From NCBI GenBank assembly GCA_964628195.1, contig CAZVPF010000016.1, positions 12,843 to 76,842 on the forward strand: DNA of 64,000 nt. The letters run 5' to 3'. The notes below the pieces were generated by a model. That model had not been told where the DNA came from. It made no database searches and worked only from the letters and a program-made list of their open reading frames with translations. Source of the DNA: CAZVPF01 sp964628195 (GTDB lineage Bacteria; Planctomycetota; Phycisphaerae; Sedimentisphaerales; Anaerohalosphaeraceae). Below are positions 45,301 to 53,379 of this stretch, in pieces (positions within the stretch are counted from its first letter, which is position 1; each line of letters starts with the position of its first letter). The translations under genes were made by a program, and so were the position numbers.

Positions 45301-45445
45301 CTTTTTTTGTCAATGCCTCGTTTTGTGAAACCTCGGCGGCATTTGTAGATTGGGCGCTTAAAAAAGCGAGCATCAGCACAAAAGGCAAGAGAATTAACAG
45401 GAATGATCTTACGCCATAATCCTTTAGGGAAAACAACTGTTTCAC
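42377..45445 (-). CDS. Secretin-family outer-membrane protein with TPR and Gly/Ser/Arg-repeat regions
   Basis: A 1022-residue exported protein (signal peptide about 1-37) that should form an outer-membrane ring for type II secretion or type IV pili. In order: helical TPR-like region (about 40-170), a Gln/Glu-rich linker (180-235), a second helical region with a TPR (240-420; YKEALGQLEQLIALDPYNNNA), an N-domain (about 465-570) and a Gly/Ser/Arg repeat (about 590-650). A second N-domain with VAIETRFLLVDENYLEDIGID (about 660-760) follows, then the secretin barrel with VPDRGTVLLGGQ and GVPMLSKLPIVGRLF near the end. Start GTG with GGAG. No other pilus or secretion gene is adjacent, so its system is unknown. 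Confidence 0.88.
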   Translation of the reverse strand: MKQLFSLKDYGVRSFLLILLPFVLMLAFLSAQSTNAAEVSQNEALTKKAEINLKVALEQYNRGLYDQAEKTMDDLMANYYEYLGEDAQNQAIALAEDITEVKQARIEISRALSRSDEYAAAGNMRMAITELENISDSEYLTENERERINNAIAVLEEQAQTEKPDGEIAITSQEVSVEQELLNAGEEKNSTDHGGEYEMQMETEDQDQSDQQQTQLAPEPAQQEQAQNAQQQNDQSGYIRVIEQKRSRQRSYTKAVVEDAKAKANQHLSENQFAQARQAVARAITLVNRNKLLLGDDLYEQYRTELASLDELITQREKQYVEQMEAQRREQTQQLRSEIRQTMEQQRKEAIQEYMARARAFQEQQRYKEALGQLEQLIALDPYNNNALILKRTLEDTVRYREQLEIQKKSNEEELKLLIEADRRSIPWAKEINFAKDWKEFTARREEEGLGKMSAEDQAVNEMLDKTVDLSMLTEETTLEEAIEIIQNSVDPPLPIIVNWKDLSENAFIEKSEPIGMSGQGLTNVKVRTGLSRLLDAVGGGFVEIGFVIEEGTITIATQDSLPSEYYSDSYDITELTSAPADFIGEDMETSSGGGGRGGSSGGRSGGSSRGGGSSGGRSGGSSRSSGSSRGGSSRGGSSGGRSGGSSRGGGSGGSDDLTGLADDRADDIRWVIQETIEPDTWYENGGEGRIEIFGYGGGSTKLVVWQTAEVHRQIREFIKKEMESIGNQVAIETRFLLVDENYLEDIGIDMTIQRLHIGGKIGTIGAAGNPITFGSYEAVTPSASTVTSSLGGNTNPAMNLGFTYNDMDDLTVDFLVRATQMHANSKSLTAPKLMVLSGQRAGLMIMTERTYISDVTLVSDTVDITEDDAVTNFYFDPQQDVIQSHYILVDIQPTITSDKKYVDLTIQAELENELEGSIGTVQGTINGEVQSATYELPTYETTVVRTRVRVPDRGTVLLGGQTLTAEKEIESGVPMLSKLPIVGRLFRNRSEVKDKQVLLILVKPTILLKEETEQDAIAAME

Positions 45446-45725
45446 AAAATTTCTCCAGATATTATATATTATTACTATTACTTTTCAACCGGTCTTGTAA
45501 TATCACCGGTACTAATATTAAAAACCGTTTTTTGACCGTTTAAACCGCCCTTGCCGGGCAGTTACCGAACAGTTTATAGTCCGGCAGTTTATATGTAATG
45601 AAAAATTTATGCAAGCCAAATTTTCTGGAATTATTGCTGATAATGATATAACTTTTCGTGGACTGGCACAAATAAAAATATTGTATATATTTATAAAAAA
45701 TATGTTTAGGAAATAAGGTTATACT

Positions 45726-46463
45726 GTGTCTAAAATAGATAAAAAGGCAATTGCGGTTTGTGTTGAAACGGCAGGTTCGCGGGGTTCGGCGGGTGTTGCC
45801 GTGGGCGGAGAATTGACGGAAGTGACTTGTTTTCATGGTGTTATGACGCACAGTGCCGAGCTTTTGCCGGCGATTAAGCAGCTTTTGGAAAGGGCGGGGG
45901 TTGGTGTGGATGAGCTTACGCATTTTGCTTTTACGGTTGGGCCGGGCAGTTTTACAGGGCTTAGAATCGCCGTTTCAGTGGCTAAAATGCTTGTTTTGGC
46001 GTACCCGGGGATAGAGCTTGTGCCGGTGAGGACCTCGGATGCGATAATGCAGAATGTTAAAACGGGGGCGGATTTTGCAAATATTAAGCGGCTGGGGACG
46101 GTGATCGATGCTAAAAGGGGGAATTTTTTCTGGTCGTATTATGAGCTTTCGGAGGGGGGGTATCGCAAGGTACGGGACGATTGTATGTTAAGTTCGGGCG
46201 AGATACTGGAAGAGTATGTTAATAAGGACAGGCCGCTGTGTCTTGCCGGTGAGGGGCTGGCGCGGCATTGGGGGCTTTTCGAAGCGGAAGGTGTTGAGAT
46301 GCTGCCGGATGAAGTTTGGCGGCCGGGGGCGGAGTCGGTTTTTCACCAGGCTGTTGAGCAAAGCGGAAGTCAGCGGGGCGCCGAGCCGGTTAGTTTGCAG
46401 CCATTGTATATCCGACGGCCCGAGGCGGTGGAGAAATGGGAGAGGTTGAAAAGCAGGAAATAG
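45726..46463 (+). CDS. tsaB: tRNA threonylcarbamoyladenosine biosynthesis protein TsaB
   Basis: A 245-residue ASKHA-fold protein that partners TsaD to install the universal t6A37 modification on ANN-decoding tRNAs. Landmarks are VCVETAGSRGSAGVAV at the start, FTVGPGSFTGLRIAVSVAK near residue 80, VIDAKRGNFFWSYY near residue 122, and the typical C-terminal LYIRRPEAVEKWE. The start is GTG at 45726 with AAGG eight bases upstream. It is divergent from the secretin gene; the 280 bp between them are AT-rich and hold no clear gene. Confidence 0.93.
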   Translation: MSKIDKKAIAVCVETAGSRGSAGVAVGGELTEVTCFHGVMTHSAELLPAIKQLLERAGVGVDELTHFAFTVGPGSFTGLRIAVSVAKMLVLAYPGIELVPVRTSDAIMQNVKTGADFANIKRLGTVIDAKRGNFFWSYYELSEGGYRKVRDDCMLSSGEILEEYVNKDRPLCLAGEGLARHWGLFEAEGVEMLPDEVWRPGAESVFHQAVEQSGSQRGAEPVSLQPLYIRRPEAVEKWERLKSRK

Positions 46464-46743
46464 GTTATAGGGATAGAAAACAGAAAACAGAACATAGAAC
46501 ACAGAAAACAGGAAACAGAAAACAGAACACAGAAAGGCGGGGGCGTTGGGGTGAAACATGTATGCGGGGTTTGGCGGCGGGGGCGGTGTTTTTTGTTTTC
46601 GCGATGAGCCGCCAAGCCGCTAAGGGAGGGAAACAGGTTACAGGTTATAGGGGATAGGGGATAGGTTATAGGAGTCAGAACACAGAAAAGCGGGGGCGTT
46701 GGGGTGAAACATGTATGCGGGGTTTGGCGGCGGTGGGTAAAAA
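46464..46743 (+). repeat. Repeat-rich intergenic patch with 58-bp direct repeat and ACAGAA/TTATAGG arrays
   Basis: Between tsaB and the next gene lies low-complexity DNA. It has degenerate ACAGAA(AA) units (about 46485-46535) and GGATAGG/GGTTATAGG units (about 46640-46675). A 58-bp direct repeat is present at 46523-46580 and 46676-46733, differing at about one position. It contains GGGGGCGTTGGGGTGAAACA and GTATGCGGGGTTTGGCGG. The patch has stop-free frames but no plausible protein. Composition is unlike the flanking DNA. Confidence 0.8.
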
Positions 46744-46774
46744 AAGGCCGTGCAGCGGGAAGCGACACGGCCTT
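46738..46774 (-). terminator. Terminator of the secreted dockerin-like gene
   Basis: AAGGCCGTG (46744-46752) pairs with CACGGCCTT (46766-46774). Read on the minus strand the stem is followed by a run of seven T residues. It lies 32 bp past the stop codon of the gene at 46806-47804. Confidence 0.88.
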
Positions 46775-46805
46775 GCAGTTTCAATTATATTCGGTTCAGG
46801 TCAGA

Positions 46806-47804
46806 TTAACTACTCGGCGGCGATGCGGGTGTTCCAGTTATGGAAAGCTCGAACATTCCGTACTCGACATAGCTGAGGCCCGAAACCCTGATGTAATATG
46901 TGTTACCGCTTGAAAGGTCTACGTCCAGTTGTGAGGCTAATCCGCAGTCATCATCGTTGCAGGCGAGCACGGCGGGCTCTTCGCCGCAGCCGTCAAGAAC
47001 CGAGATAACTGTGTCAAATTCTGTTACGTCACTGCAAGTGCTTATCGTGAATGTTCCGTCATAGGTTGGTGTAAACTCATACCAGAGCGACCTGACGTCA
47101 CTGAGGAAGTTAGCCTGGCAGTTGTCGTCGGTGGTGATGTCAGCCGGCTGGGCCTGGCTGGAGTCGCCTACATGTGTTTCTCCGTCGGCGATAACGTAGG
47201 CCTCGTCGCAACTGTCGTTGTCATTGAATACGCCGATGTAAATGTCGAAGCTGCCGGTGGTTTCGTCGTTACTGCCTGCGACCTGAATGCAGTATCTTAC
47301 GTCTTTGATCAGACCGATATCAGGTGTCGAGATTTCACCGGGACCTGAAACGCAGCCTTCGAGGGCGGCTGGAGTAAAGACGCAGCTGGCGTCATGGGTC
47401 ATGCCGGTATACATTGCCATCGCGGAGTCGAAATCAGCCGGTGTAACGGTAATGACATAACGCCCCATTGCCTTTGGCGTGAAGCTGTACCATGTCTGTG
47501 CTACATTCGGAGATATGCAGGTGTTGCTTATGTCCGTAACAAGGTCCAGGCCGATCTGCCCTGAGGTTACAACGCCCATGTCAAGGGCGGGTGCAACGTC
47601 GCAAACAGTATTGCACCAGTTGCTGCCTATATCAGAGATGCCGACATAGTCGTTGGGATCAATATTTCCGAGCCACTCATTGGCCAGTTCGAGGACGTCG
47701 CCTGTATAGACCTTGCCGTCCTGGTCGAAATCGCCGTAAAATGTCCAGGCGAACGCGCTGAAAGATACAAAACAAATTACGAGTACAGTGAAAAAGTTTT
47801 TCAT
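46806..47804 (-). CDS. Secreted protein with N-terminal dockerin-like motif and two PPC-like beta domains
   Basis: A 332-residue exported protein with a signal peptide (about 1-19). Immediately after it comes a half-dockerin segment, GDFDQDGKVYTGDVLELANE followed by WLG, in which Asp residues 25, 27 and 29 could bind calcium. Two similar beta-sandwich repeats follow (about 75-190 and 200-325), sharing the patterns W-Y-x-F-T-P (TWYSFTPKAMGRYVITV; LWYEFTPTYDGTFTIST) and C-x-x-D-x-S, as in bacterial pre-peptidase C-terminal domains. Several cysteines suggest disulfides. No catalytic motif is seen; it is probably a surface or extracellular binding protein. Confidence 0.72.
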   Translation of the reverse strand: MKNFFTVLVICFVSFSAFAWTFYGDFDQDGKVYTGDVLELANEWLGNIDPNDYVGISDIGSNWCNTVCDVAPALDMGVVTSGQIGLDLVTDISNTCISPNVAQTWYSFTPKAMGRYVITVTPADFDSAMAMYTGMTHDASCVFTPAALEGCVSGPGEISTPDIGLIKDVRYCIQVAGSNDETTGSFDIYIGVFNDNDSCDEAYVIADGETHVGDSSQAQPADITTDDNCQANFLSDVRSLWYEFTPTYDGTFTISTCSDVTEFDTVISVLDGCGEEPAVLACNDDDCGLASQLDVDLSSGNTYYIRVSGLSYVEYGMFELSITGTPASPPSS

Positions 47805-48129
47805 GTTACCCCTCTCCTAAATCCAGATTAATAAAAAAATTAAATGCCAAATTGCCAAAACTCATTCTTCCAAGGGGACTTCCGTGAAAATGAACAATAC
47901 CCTGCTGTCCCTGCAACGGCACTAAACTATATTGAATTATAGAATTAATGCATATATTTGTCAACTATCATCTTATCTAAAATGACTAAATATTTTAAAT
48001 GCATGTTAAAATATGTCGTCATAACAGAAGTTAATGGATATGCAGGTTGTAACGATAATGCTGATTTTGAGTGCAGATAGCTTTTTTGTGAGATTGCAGT
48101 GTTTTTTTTACTTTATTATCAGGAATTGG
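47805..48129. other. Intergenic region holding the promoter of the secreted dockerin-like gene
   Basis: 325 bp, AT-rich, with no gene. Apart from the minus-strand promoter at 47936-47964, which gives a leader of about 125 bases, nothing distinct is seen. The xylR-type gene ends at its right edge with no obvious hairpin. Confidence 0.6.
47936..47964 (-). promoter_or_regulatory. Consensus sigma-70-type promoter
   Basis: On the minus strand, perfect TTGACA (47964-47959) and perfect TATAAT (47941-47936) are separated by 17 bp. This is the best consensus promoter in the window and points at the secreted dockerin-like gene. Confidence 0.82.
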
Positions 48130-49296
48130 TTAGTTTTCCCTGCCGCATTTTTTTCGGAATTCTCTGAGGCTCATGCCCTTATCCCTGCGAAACCAGCGTG
48201 CGACATGGTCGACATTTGAATAACCGAGTTTTCGTGCGATTTCTGTTATGGAAAGATTTGTACCGGTAAGCATTTTGCAGACCTCTTCGACACGGTTTTT
48301 TATGATCTCTTTATAAATTGAATGGCCCAGCGCCCGGCGAAAACGTCTCTCGAGTGCCCTTCTTGAGATGGTTATTTTTTCGCAATCGAGCACGTCCTGC
48401 ACCTGGAGCAGCCGGTGGTGGTTTTGGCGGATATACTGCACGGCCAGCGAGACCTGCTGATCGGAGATGGCGAGTATGTCGGATGACTCCCTTGTAACAA
48501 GACTAAGCGGAGCGGTAATTATCTGGGTGGGCGGGACCTTTTTGCCGAGCATCATATTGTGCAGCATTCGGGCCGTGTTGTAGCCGCACTGCTCGTTGTT
48601 GAGGGATATACTTGAAATTTTCGGGCTGGTTAGCTCGCATATCATTTCGTCGTTATCGACGCTTACTACAGCGATTGAGTCGGGGACGTCTATATCGGCG
48701 ATGCGGCAGGCGTCTATCACCTCGGAGGCGCATTCGTCGTTGCAGGTGAGCATGGCGAGTGGTTTGGGAAGTGAGTTGAGCCAGTTTACAAGCTTTTTCT
48801 CGATGCTTGCTCTTTTGGACTTTGCATGCGGTCTTATGTTAAAGGCGGCGGCCTGGCGGCCGGTATCGTGCAGCAGTGATATAAAGTGCGACTGTCTTTC
48901 CCTTGACCAGCAGTAGTTGCCGTATCCGCAGAAAGCGAAATTGTTAAAGCCCCTTTCGAGGAAATGCTCGATCGCCATTTTCGCGACCTGCCTGTTGTCG
49001 CAGGATATTGTATGTTTTGCCGGTACGCTTTTTCTGTAACTTGCGCTGAGTATTACGGGCAGGTTGAGTTCGAGGATTGAGCCGCTTTTGCTGGTGTCGC
49101 GCGCGATGATGCCGTTGGGTTTGACTTTATTAATGTAATCGAGTATCGAGCTGTCACTTTGGCGGTAGAACGGGGGTTCCCGGTAGAAAGTCCAGGGTCC
49201 GTGCAGGTTGGCGTAATTGAGGACTCCCCTGATCAGCTCCCGGCCGGACCGCCTGGAACTTTCTATAAGCAGAAGCACTCTAAATATATTCGCCAT
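48130..49296 (-). CDS. XylR-type transcriptional regulator (LacI-like sensor plus AraC DNA-binding domain)
   Basis: A 388-residue regulator. Residues about 5-275 form a periplasmic-binding-protein-like sugar sensor, with SSRRSGRELIRGVLNYA, VDNDEMICELTSPKISSISL and the XylR-typical domain order. Residues about 285-385 are an AraC-family double helix-turn-helix (ITEIARKLGYSNVDHVARWF). This layout is that of XylR, which binds a sugar and activates catabolic genes. It lies 39 bp downstream of the GH65 gene on the same strand, so it probably controls that gene, directly or as part of a locus, in response to a sugar that cannot be told from sequence. Confidence 0.85.
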   Translation of the reverse strand: MANIFRVLLLIESSRRSGRELIRGVLNYANLHGPWTFYREPPFYRQSDSSILDYINKVKPNGIIARDTSKSGSILELNLPVILSASYRKSVPAKHTISCDNRQVAKMAIEHFLERGFNNFAFCGYGNYCWSRERQSHFISLLHDTGRQAAAFNIRPHAKSKRASIEKKLVNWLNSLPKPLAMLTCNDECASEVIDACRIADIDVPDSIAVVSVDNDEMICELTSPKISSISLNNEQCGYNTARMLHNMMLGKKVPPTQIITAPLSLVTRESSDILAISDQQVSLAVQYIRQNHHRLLQVQDVLDCEKITISRRALERRFRRALGHSIYKEIIKNRVEEVCKMLTGTNLSITEIARKLGYSNVDHVARWFRRDKGMSLREFRKKCGREN

Positions 49297-49335
49297 GAAA
49301 CCTGCTCCGGGCAGAGGCGAACGTTGTGAACGGTT

Positions 49336-51684
49336 TTAAAGCGGGACCTTCACGCCATTCGCATCAACAGTGTATTTTTTATCGAACACTATTATCTCGA
49401 TATCGGGGCCTTCGACAATTTTATATTCTGCATGGTTCCTGTCAATCCTGACATTGAGCAGGGCGCCGGCGTAGTTGAGCCTGAAATTAAAATAGTTCCA
49501 CTTTGCCGGTATGCTCGGGTTGAATACGAGAGTTTCGCCGTCAGTGCGAAGTCCGCCGAATCCGTAGACCATGTTCAGCCAGGCGCCTGACATAGAGGTT
49601 ACATGAAGGCCCTGGCCGGTGTTCTTGTTTCGGTTATCGAGGTCCAGGCGGGCCATGTACTTGAAGAACGAGTAGGCCTCTTCGTTTTTTCCGAGCTCGG
49701 CGGCGAGTATTGAGTGGACGCCGGGCGAGAGCGAAGATTCATGGATGCAGCGCTGTTCGTAGTATTCGTAATTGATCTTTTTGGCCTGTTGGGAATGTTC
49801 CCTGCTGAAATAGAGCATGAGCAGCAGCACGTCGGGCTGTTTGATCATGTTATAGCGGAAAATCTTCAGGTATTCCCAGTTTTTGTAAATCGGGATCTGT
49901 GATTCGGGGACATTCTTTACATCGACTTCGGGCAGGTCGAAGTATCCATCGTGCTGTTCGTAAAGAATTCGATCGGGATCCATCGGTATTCTCATTTTGG
50001 ATGCTTTATGGCGCCAGTCGTCGTATTCTTTTTCGCTGAGGCCGAGCTTTTCGGTAAGTTTTTCAAGAGTTTTCGGGTCTTGCTGTTTCATTTCGGCGAG
50101 CACGTCGAGAGTGAAGCTGAAAGTTTTTCTGGTCATGCAATTGGTGTAGGCGTTGTTGTTGACGTTCATGTGGTACTCGTCGGGGCCCATGACGCCCCAC
50201 AGTCCGAATTCGCCGTTGAGGGGACTGAATTCGCCGCGGAAAGCGAAGAACCTGCATATCTCGACGAGTATTTCGATGCCTTTGCTGTATAGGAAGTCGG
50301 TGTCTCGGCAGATCCTGTTGTACAGCCATATTCCGTAGTAAACCGCGAGGTTTACGTGTATCTCGAAGTCTCCGTGCTGCCATGTTGCGCAGCTTTCCGT
50401 TCCGTCGAGGGTTGTCATGGGGTAGCGTGCGCCTTTAAGGTCAAGCTGCTCGGCCCGCTGTTTGGCCTGGGGCAGGTGGTTGTAACGGTATTCGAGAAGC
50501 ATCCTGGCCGAGTCGGGGTTTGTGAACATATAAAAGGGGAGAGTGTAGCTTTCGGTGTCCCAGAATATCTGGCCGTGGTAGACCTCTCCGGTGAGCCCCT
50601 TGCAGGGGACATTTGTCCTGCTGTCACCGCCGTGATAAATCTGGTGCAAATTAAAAACGGCCAGGCGAATGCCCTGGAGGTGTTCGTCGTCGCCGTCTAT
50701 TTCGATGTCGATGTATTTCCATGCGTTGTTCCAGTATTTGCACTGCTGATCGAAAGCGCGGTCGAAAGTGAGGGATGTTTTTTCTTCGGCAAGCTCTTTG
50801 CCGGCGTTGAAGACCTGGTCCATATCGTCTGTTTTTTTCCAGAGGTTGGTTACGATTCTTGAAACCGAACTGACCTTGTCCTGCTTAAGGTCTGCAACGC
50901 AGTCAAAGCCGGCAAGTTTTTCATTTTTTAAAGTTTGTTTTTCACGAATTGAATCGGACTCCAGCCGCATGCCGGAAAAGAGGCAATGCCCGCTTTTGAC
51001 AGTTTGCCCGAGCACGGAGACGGTGTTTCCGTCGAACTGCATCTTAGGGCAGGTCCAAAAGTTCTTACCTTTATTCGCCGTTGCGCCTGTTTCCTGTGTC
51101 TGGTCCCAGCCGTCCGCGATTTCGTGTTTGATCGCAAAATCAAGGCCCATTCGAACCTTAATTTCGCCCGAGAAATTGAGCGGATTGAATGATATCCTTT
51201 GGAATCCGAGGTTGTTTTCGGTCATGCTGAGAAAGCGTGTGAACTTGATTTGCAGTTTTTTACCCGACTTTGTGTGCCAGGTGAATTCACGGGTGACGCT
51301 GCCGTTGTACATGTCCAGTTTGCGAACAAAGCCGGTGAACTCACATTCTGCCAGGTCGAGTGTCTCGTCGTCGAGGGTGATCCTGGTGTACAGCCAGTCG
51401 ACAGCGTTTACAACGAAACAGACGCGGGAGACGATGCCCTTGAAGATTTGGGGGTGCTGGGCCTGCATTTCTTCGTACAAATGGTTGAAGTAGCTGCCCT
51501 GGAGCCTGTCGCCGCTGTAACCTTCGTCAAAGTAGCCGCGAACGCCCATCATCTCGTTTGCAAGTGAGAATATTGATTCCGATATGCGTCCGCGGGAAGG
51601 GTCAAAGCCCTCTTCGATTATGTTCCACGGGTCGATACCCAGGTACCTGTCACTGGTTTGAAGTCTTTTGTTGATAGTTTTCAT
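49336..51684 (-). CDS. Glycoside hydrolase family 65 (alpha-glucoside phosphorylase-type)
   Basis: A 782-residue cytoplasmic enzyme of the family that reversibly phosphorolyses maltose, trehalose, kojibiose or nigerose to beta-glucose-1-phosphate. Visible landmarks are an N-terminal beta-sandwich (about 20-270), the (alpha/alpha)6 barrel entry FWDTESYTLPFYMFT, and the catalytic general acid Glu503 in VMGPDEYHMNV. The phosphate-site-like segment HVTSMSGAWLNMVYGFGG lies near residue 700. No secretion signal is present. ATG 51684 (AAGG upstream) is chosen over a TTG 45 bases earlier. Its substrate cannot be set from sequence. No beta-phosphoglucomutase or transporter lies beside it; its partner is the XylR-type regulator. 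Confidence 0.9.
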   Translation of the reverse strand: MKTINKRLQTSDRYLGIDPWNIIEEGFDPSRGRISESIFSLANEMMGVRGYFDEGYSGDRLQGSYFNHLYEEMQAQHPQIFKGIVSRVCFVVNAVDWLYTRITLDDETLDLAECEFTGFVRKLDMYNGSVTREFTWHTKSGKKLQIKFTRFLSMTENNLGFQRISFNPLNFSGEIKVRMGLDFAIKHEIADGWDQTQETGATANKGKNFWTCPKMQFDGNTVSVLGQTVKSGHCLFSGMRLESDSIREKQTLKNEKLAGFDCVADLKQDKVSSVSRIVTNLWKKTDDMDQVFNAGKELAEEKTSLTFDRAFDQQCKYWNNAWKYIDIEIDGDDEHLQGIRLAVFNLHQIYHGGDSRTNVPCKGLTGEVYHGQIFWDTESYTLPFYMFTNPDSARMLLEYRYNHLPQAKQRAEQLDLKGARYPMTTLDGTESCATWQHGDFEIHVNLAVYYGIWLYNRICRDTDFLYSKGIEILVEICRFFAFRGEFSPLNGEFGLWGVMGPDEYHMNVNNNAYTNCMTRKTFSFTLDVLAEMKQQDPKTLEKLTEKLGLSEKEYDDWRHKASKMRIPMDPDRILYEQHDGYFDLPEVDVKNVPESQIPIYKNWEYLKIFRYNMIKQPDVLLLMLYFSREHSQQAKKINYEYYEQRCIHESSLSPGVHSILAAELGKNEEAYSFFKYMARLDLDNRNKNTGQGLHVTSMSGAWLNMVYGFGGLRTDGETLVFNPSIPAKWNYFNFRLNYAGALLNVRIDRNHAEYKIVEGPDIEIIVFDKKYTVDANGVKVPL

Positions 51685-52007
51685 TGATCGGCCTTTATGA
51701 GAATTTCCATTTGAGTTAGATAAATGCAAAAACCTGTTCTAACGCGAAGAGGCGACATCGACAGATTATATAAGCTGTATCCGTGACCCTGTCGCCAATT
51801 TCCGTATATTTTCCGCCAAAAAACGGCAAGCCGGGATTGGTATGGCGGTGTTCATTGTTCTGTTTTCGAGTTATGATACCAAAAGCCGAATATAACAAAA
51901 AGGCGATGAGAACATAAGAAATATATGCTATTATTCTATAAAATCACTTCAAAACCGCGGAGTTTTTCCATATAATCGCCCCAAAATAACAGTAAGGAGT
52001 TTTTTAT
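51685..52007. other. Divergent intergenic region between GH65 and thrC
   Basis: 323 bp without a gene. The thrC ribosome-binding site (AAGGAG) is clear at its right end. A TATAAT element lies on the minus strand at about 51768 without a good -35 partner. Likely to carry the GH65/XylR operator, but no convincing symmetric site was found by eye. Confidence 0.5.
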
Positions 52008-53366
52008 ATGGCAAATGCAAGAGACAGGGCTTTTCAGATCTGCATAAACCCCGACTGCCGGGCGAGTTTCGGCGTTGATGAAATTCTCGTAAAGTGTCCC
52101 AAATGCGGCGAACTTCTCGATATTGACTACGACTGGGACAAATCGGCAGTTCCGGGCAGCCTGAGCGAGTTCGAGAAACGCTGGGCGACTCGCAACAACC
52201 GCCTGGACTTTTCGGGGGTGTGGCGGTTCCGTGAGCTTTTGAACTTCTGCGACGACGAGCACAAGGTCAGCATCGGGGAAGGGCAGACCATCCTCGAGCA
52301 GAACTGCGGGCTTGCAGAGGCCCTTGGTATGAAACCCGACTGCCTTTTTCTTGAATACGAAGGTCTTAATCCTTCCGGTTCGTTCAAGGACAACGGCATG
52401 ACGGCTGCGTTCAGTCACGCAACCATGGTCGGGGCTGCGGCCAGTGCGTGCGCGTCTACGGGCAATACCTCGGCGTCGATGGCGCTTTACGCACACAGCT
52501 GCGGGCTTAAGTGCACGGTGTTTATCGGTTCGGGCCGAATAGCTTTCGGCAAGCTAAGCCAGGCGATGGACTACGGTGCGCATACGATCCAGATCATGGG
52601 CGACTTTGACGACTGCATGCGTCAGGTTCAGGACGTCTGTCAGAAGCTGGGCATTTACCTTGTAAACTCGCTGAACCCCTTCCGTCTCGAAGGGCAAAAG
52701 ACGATAATGTACCGCATTCTTGAGCAGATGCGATGGCAGGTGCCGGACTGGATTATCGTGCCGGGGGGCAACCTCGGCAACTCCAGCTCGTTCGGCAAGG
52801 CGTTCGGCGAACTCAAAAAGCTCGGTCTTATCGATCGCGTTCCGCGAATGGCGGTTATCAACGCGAGCGGGGCAGACACCCTTACCGACCTGTTCAACAA
52901 CAAAAAGCTGCGATGGAAAGACGGCAGGGTTGAATCGCCCGTTATTAAGGACTATTACGACAGGCTGACGGCTGAAAACTTCTCGCCGCACACCTGCGCG
53001 TCGGCAATTGAAATATCCCGACCGGTGAACCTGAAAAAATGCCTCCGTGCCCTGGATATATGCGACGGGCTTGTTATGTCAGTAACGGACGAGGAAATAT
53101 GCGACGCCAAGGCCCAGATCGGACGATACGGGCTCGGCTGTGAACCTGCCTCGGCGGCGACGATTGCAGGGCTTAAGTACCTCCTTGCCGACGGCACGGT
53201 AGACAAGGACGCCCGTGTGGCGTGCGTGCTTACGGGTCATGCCCTGAAGGACCCAAATGTAACAGTGAACTATCACAAGGATATGCAGGGACAGTTCAGC
53301 AACCCGCCGCAGGAAGTTGAAAACGACCTGGACAAAATAATCGAACTGATGACCGCCGGCAAATAA
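52008..53366 (+). CDS. thrC: Threonine synthase
   Basis: A PLP enzyme converting O-phosphohomoserine to threonine in the cytoplasm. The 452-residue sequence begins with a zinc-ribbon-like four-cysteine segment (CINPDC ... CPKCG, residues about 11-35), as in many long threonine synthases. It then shows SIGEGQT, the PLP-lysine motif NPSGSFKDNGM near residue 125, ACASTGNTSAS near residue 147, and the phosphate cup GGNLGNSSSF near residue 255. Start has AAGGAG. It is followed 13 bp later by an LptF/LptG-type permease gene, so the two are probably cotranscribed. Confidence 0.94.
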   Translation: MANARDRAFQICINPDCRASFGVDEILVKCPKCGELLDIDYDWDKSAVPGSLSEFEKRWATRNNRLDFSGVWRFRELLNFCDDEHKVSIGEGQTILEQNCGLAEALGMKPDCLFLEYEGLNPSGSFKDNGMTAAFSHATMVGAAASACASTGNTSASMALYAHSCGLKCTVFIGSGRIAFGKLSQAMDYGAHTIQIMGDFDDCMRQVQDVCQKLGIYLVNSLNPFRLEGQKTIMYRILEQMRWQVPDWIIVPGGNLGNSSSFGKAFGELKKLGLIDRVPRMAVINASGADTLTDLFNNKKLRWKDGRVESPVIKDYYDRLTAENFSPHTCASAIEISRPVNLKKCLRALDICDGLVMSVTDEEICDAKAQIGRYGLGCEPASAATIAGLKYLLADGTVDKDARVACVLTGHALKDPNVTVNYHKDMQGQFSNPPQEVENDLDKIIELMTAGK

Positions 53367-53379
53367 CAGGAAAAGCATA

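Noticed and set aside
45461..45488. TTGAAA / TATAAT pair with a 16-bp spacer upstream of the secretin gene (minus strand)
   Set aside because: Its start point would fall within the ribosome-binding site of the secretin gene, so it is unlikely to be the working promoter.
46436..46913. Short plus-strand frames through the repeat patch after tsaB
   Set aside because: Low-complexity translation of repeat DNA, with no start signals; treated as repeats.
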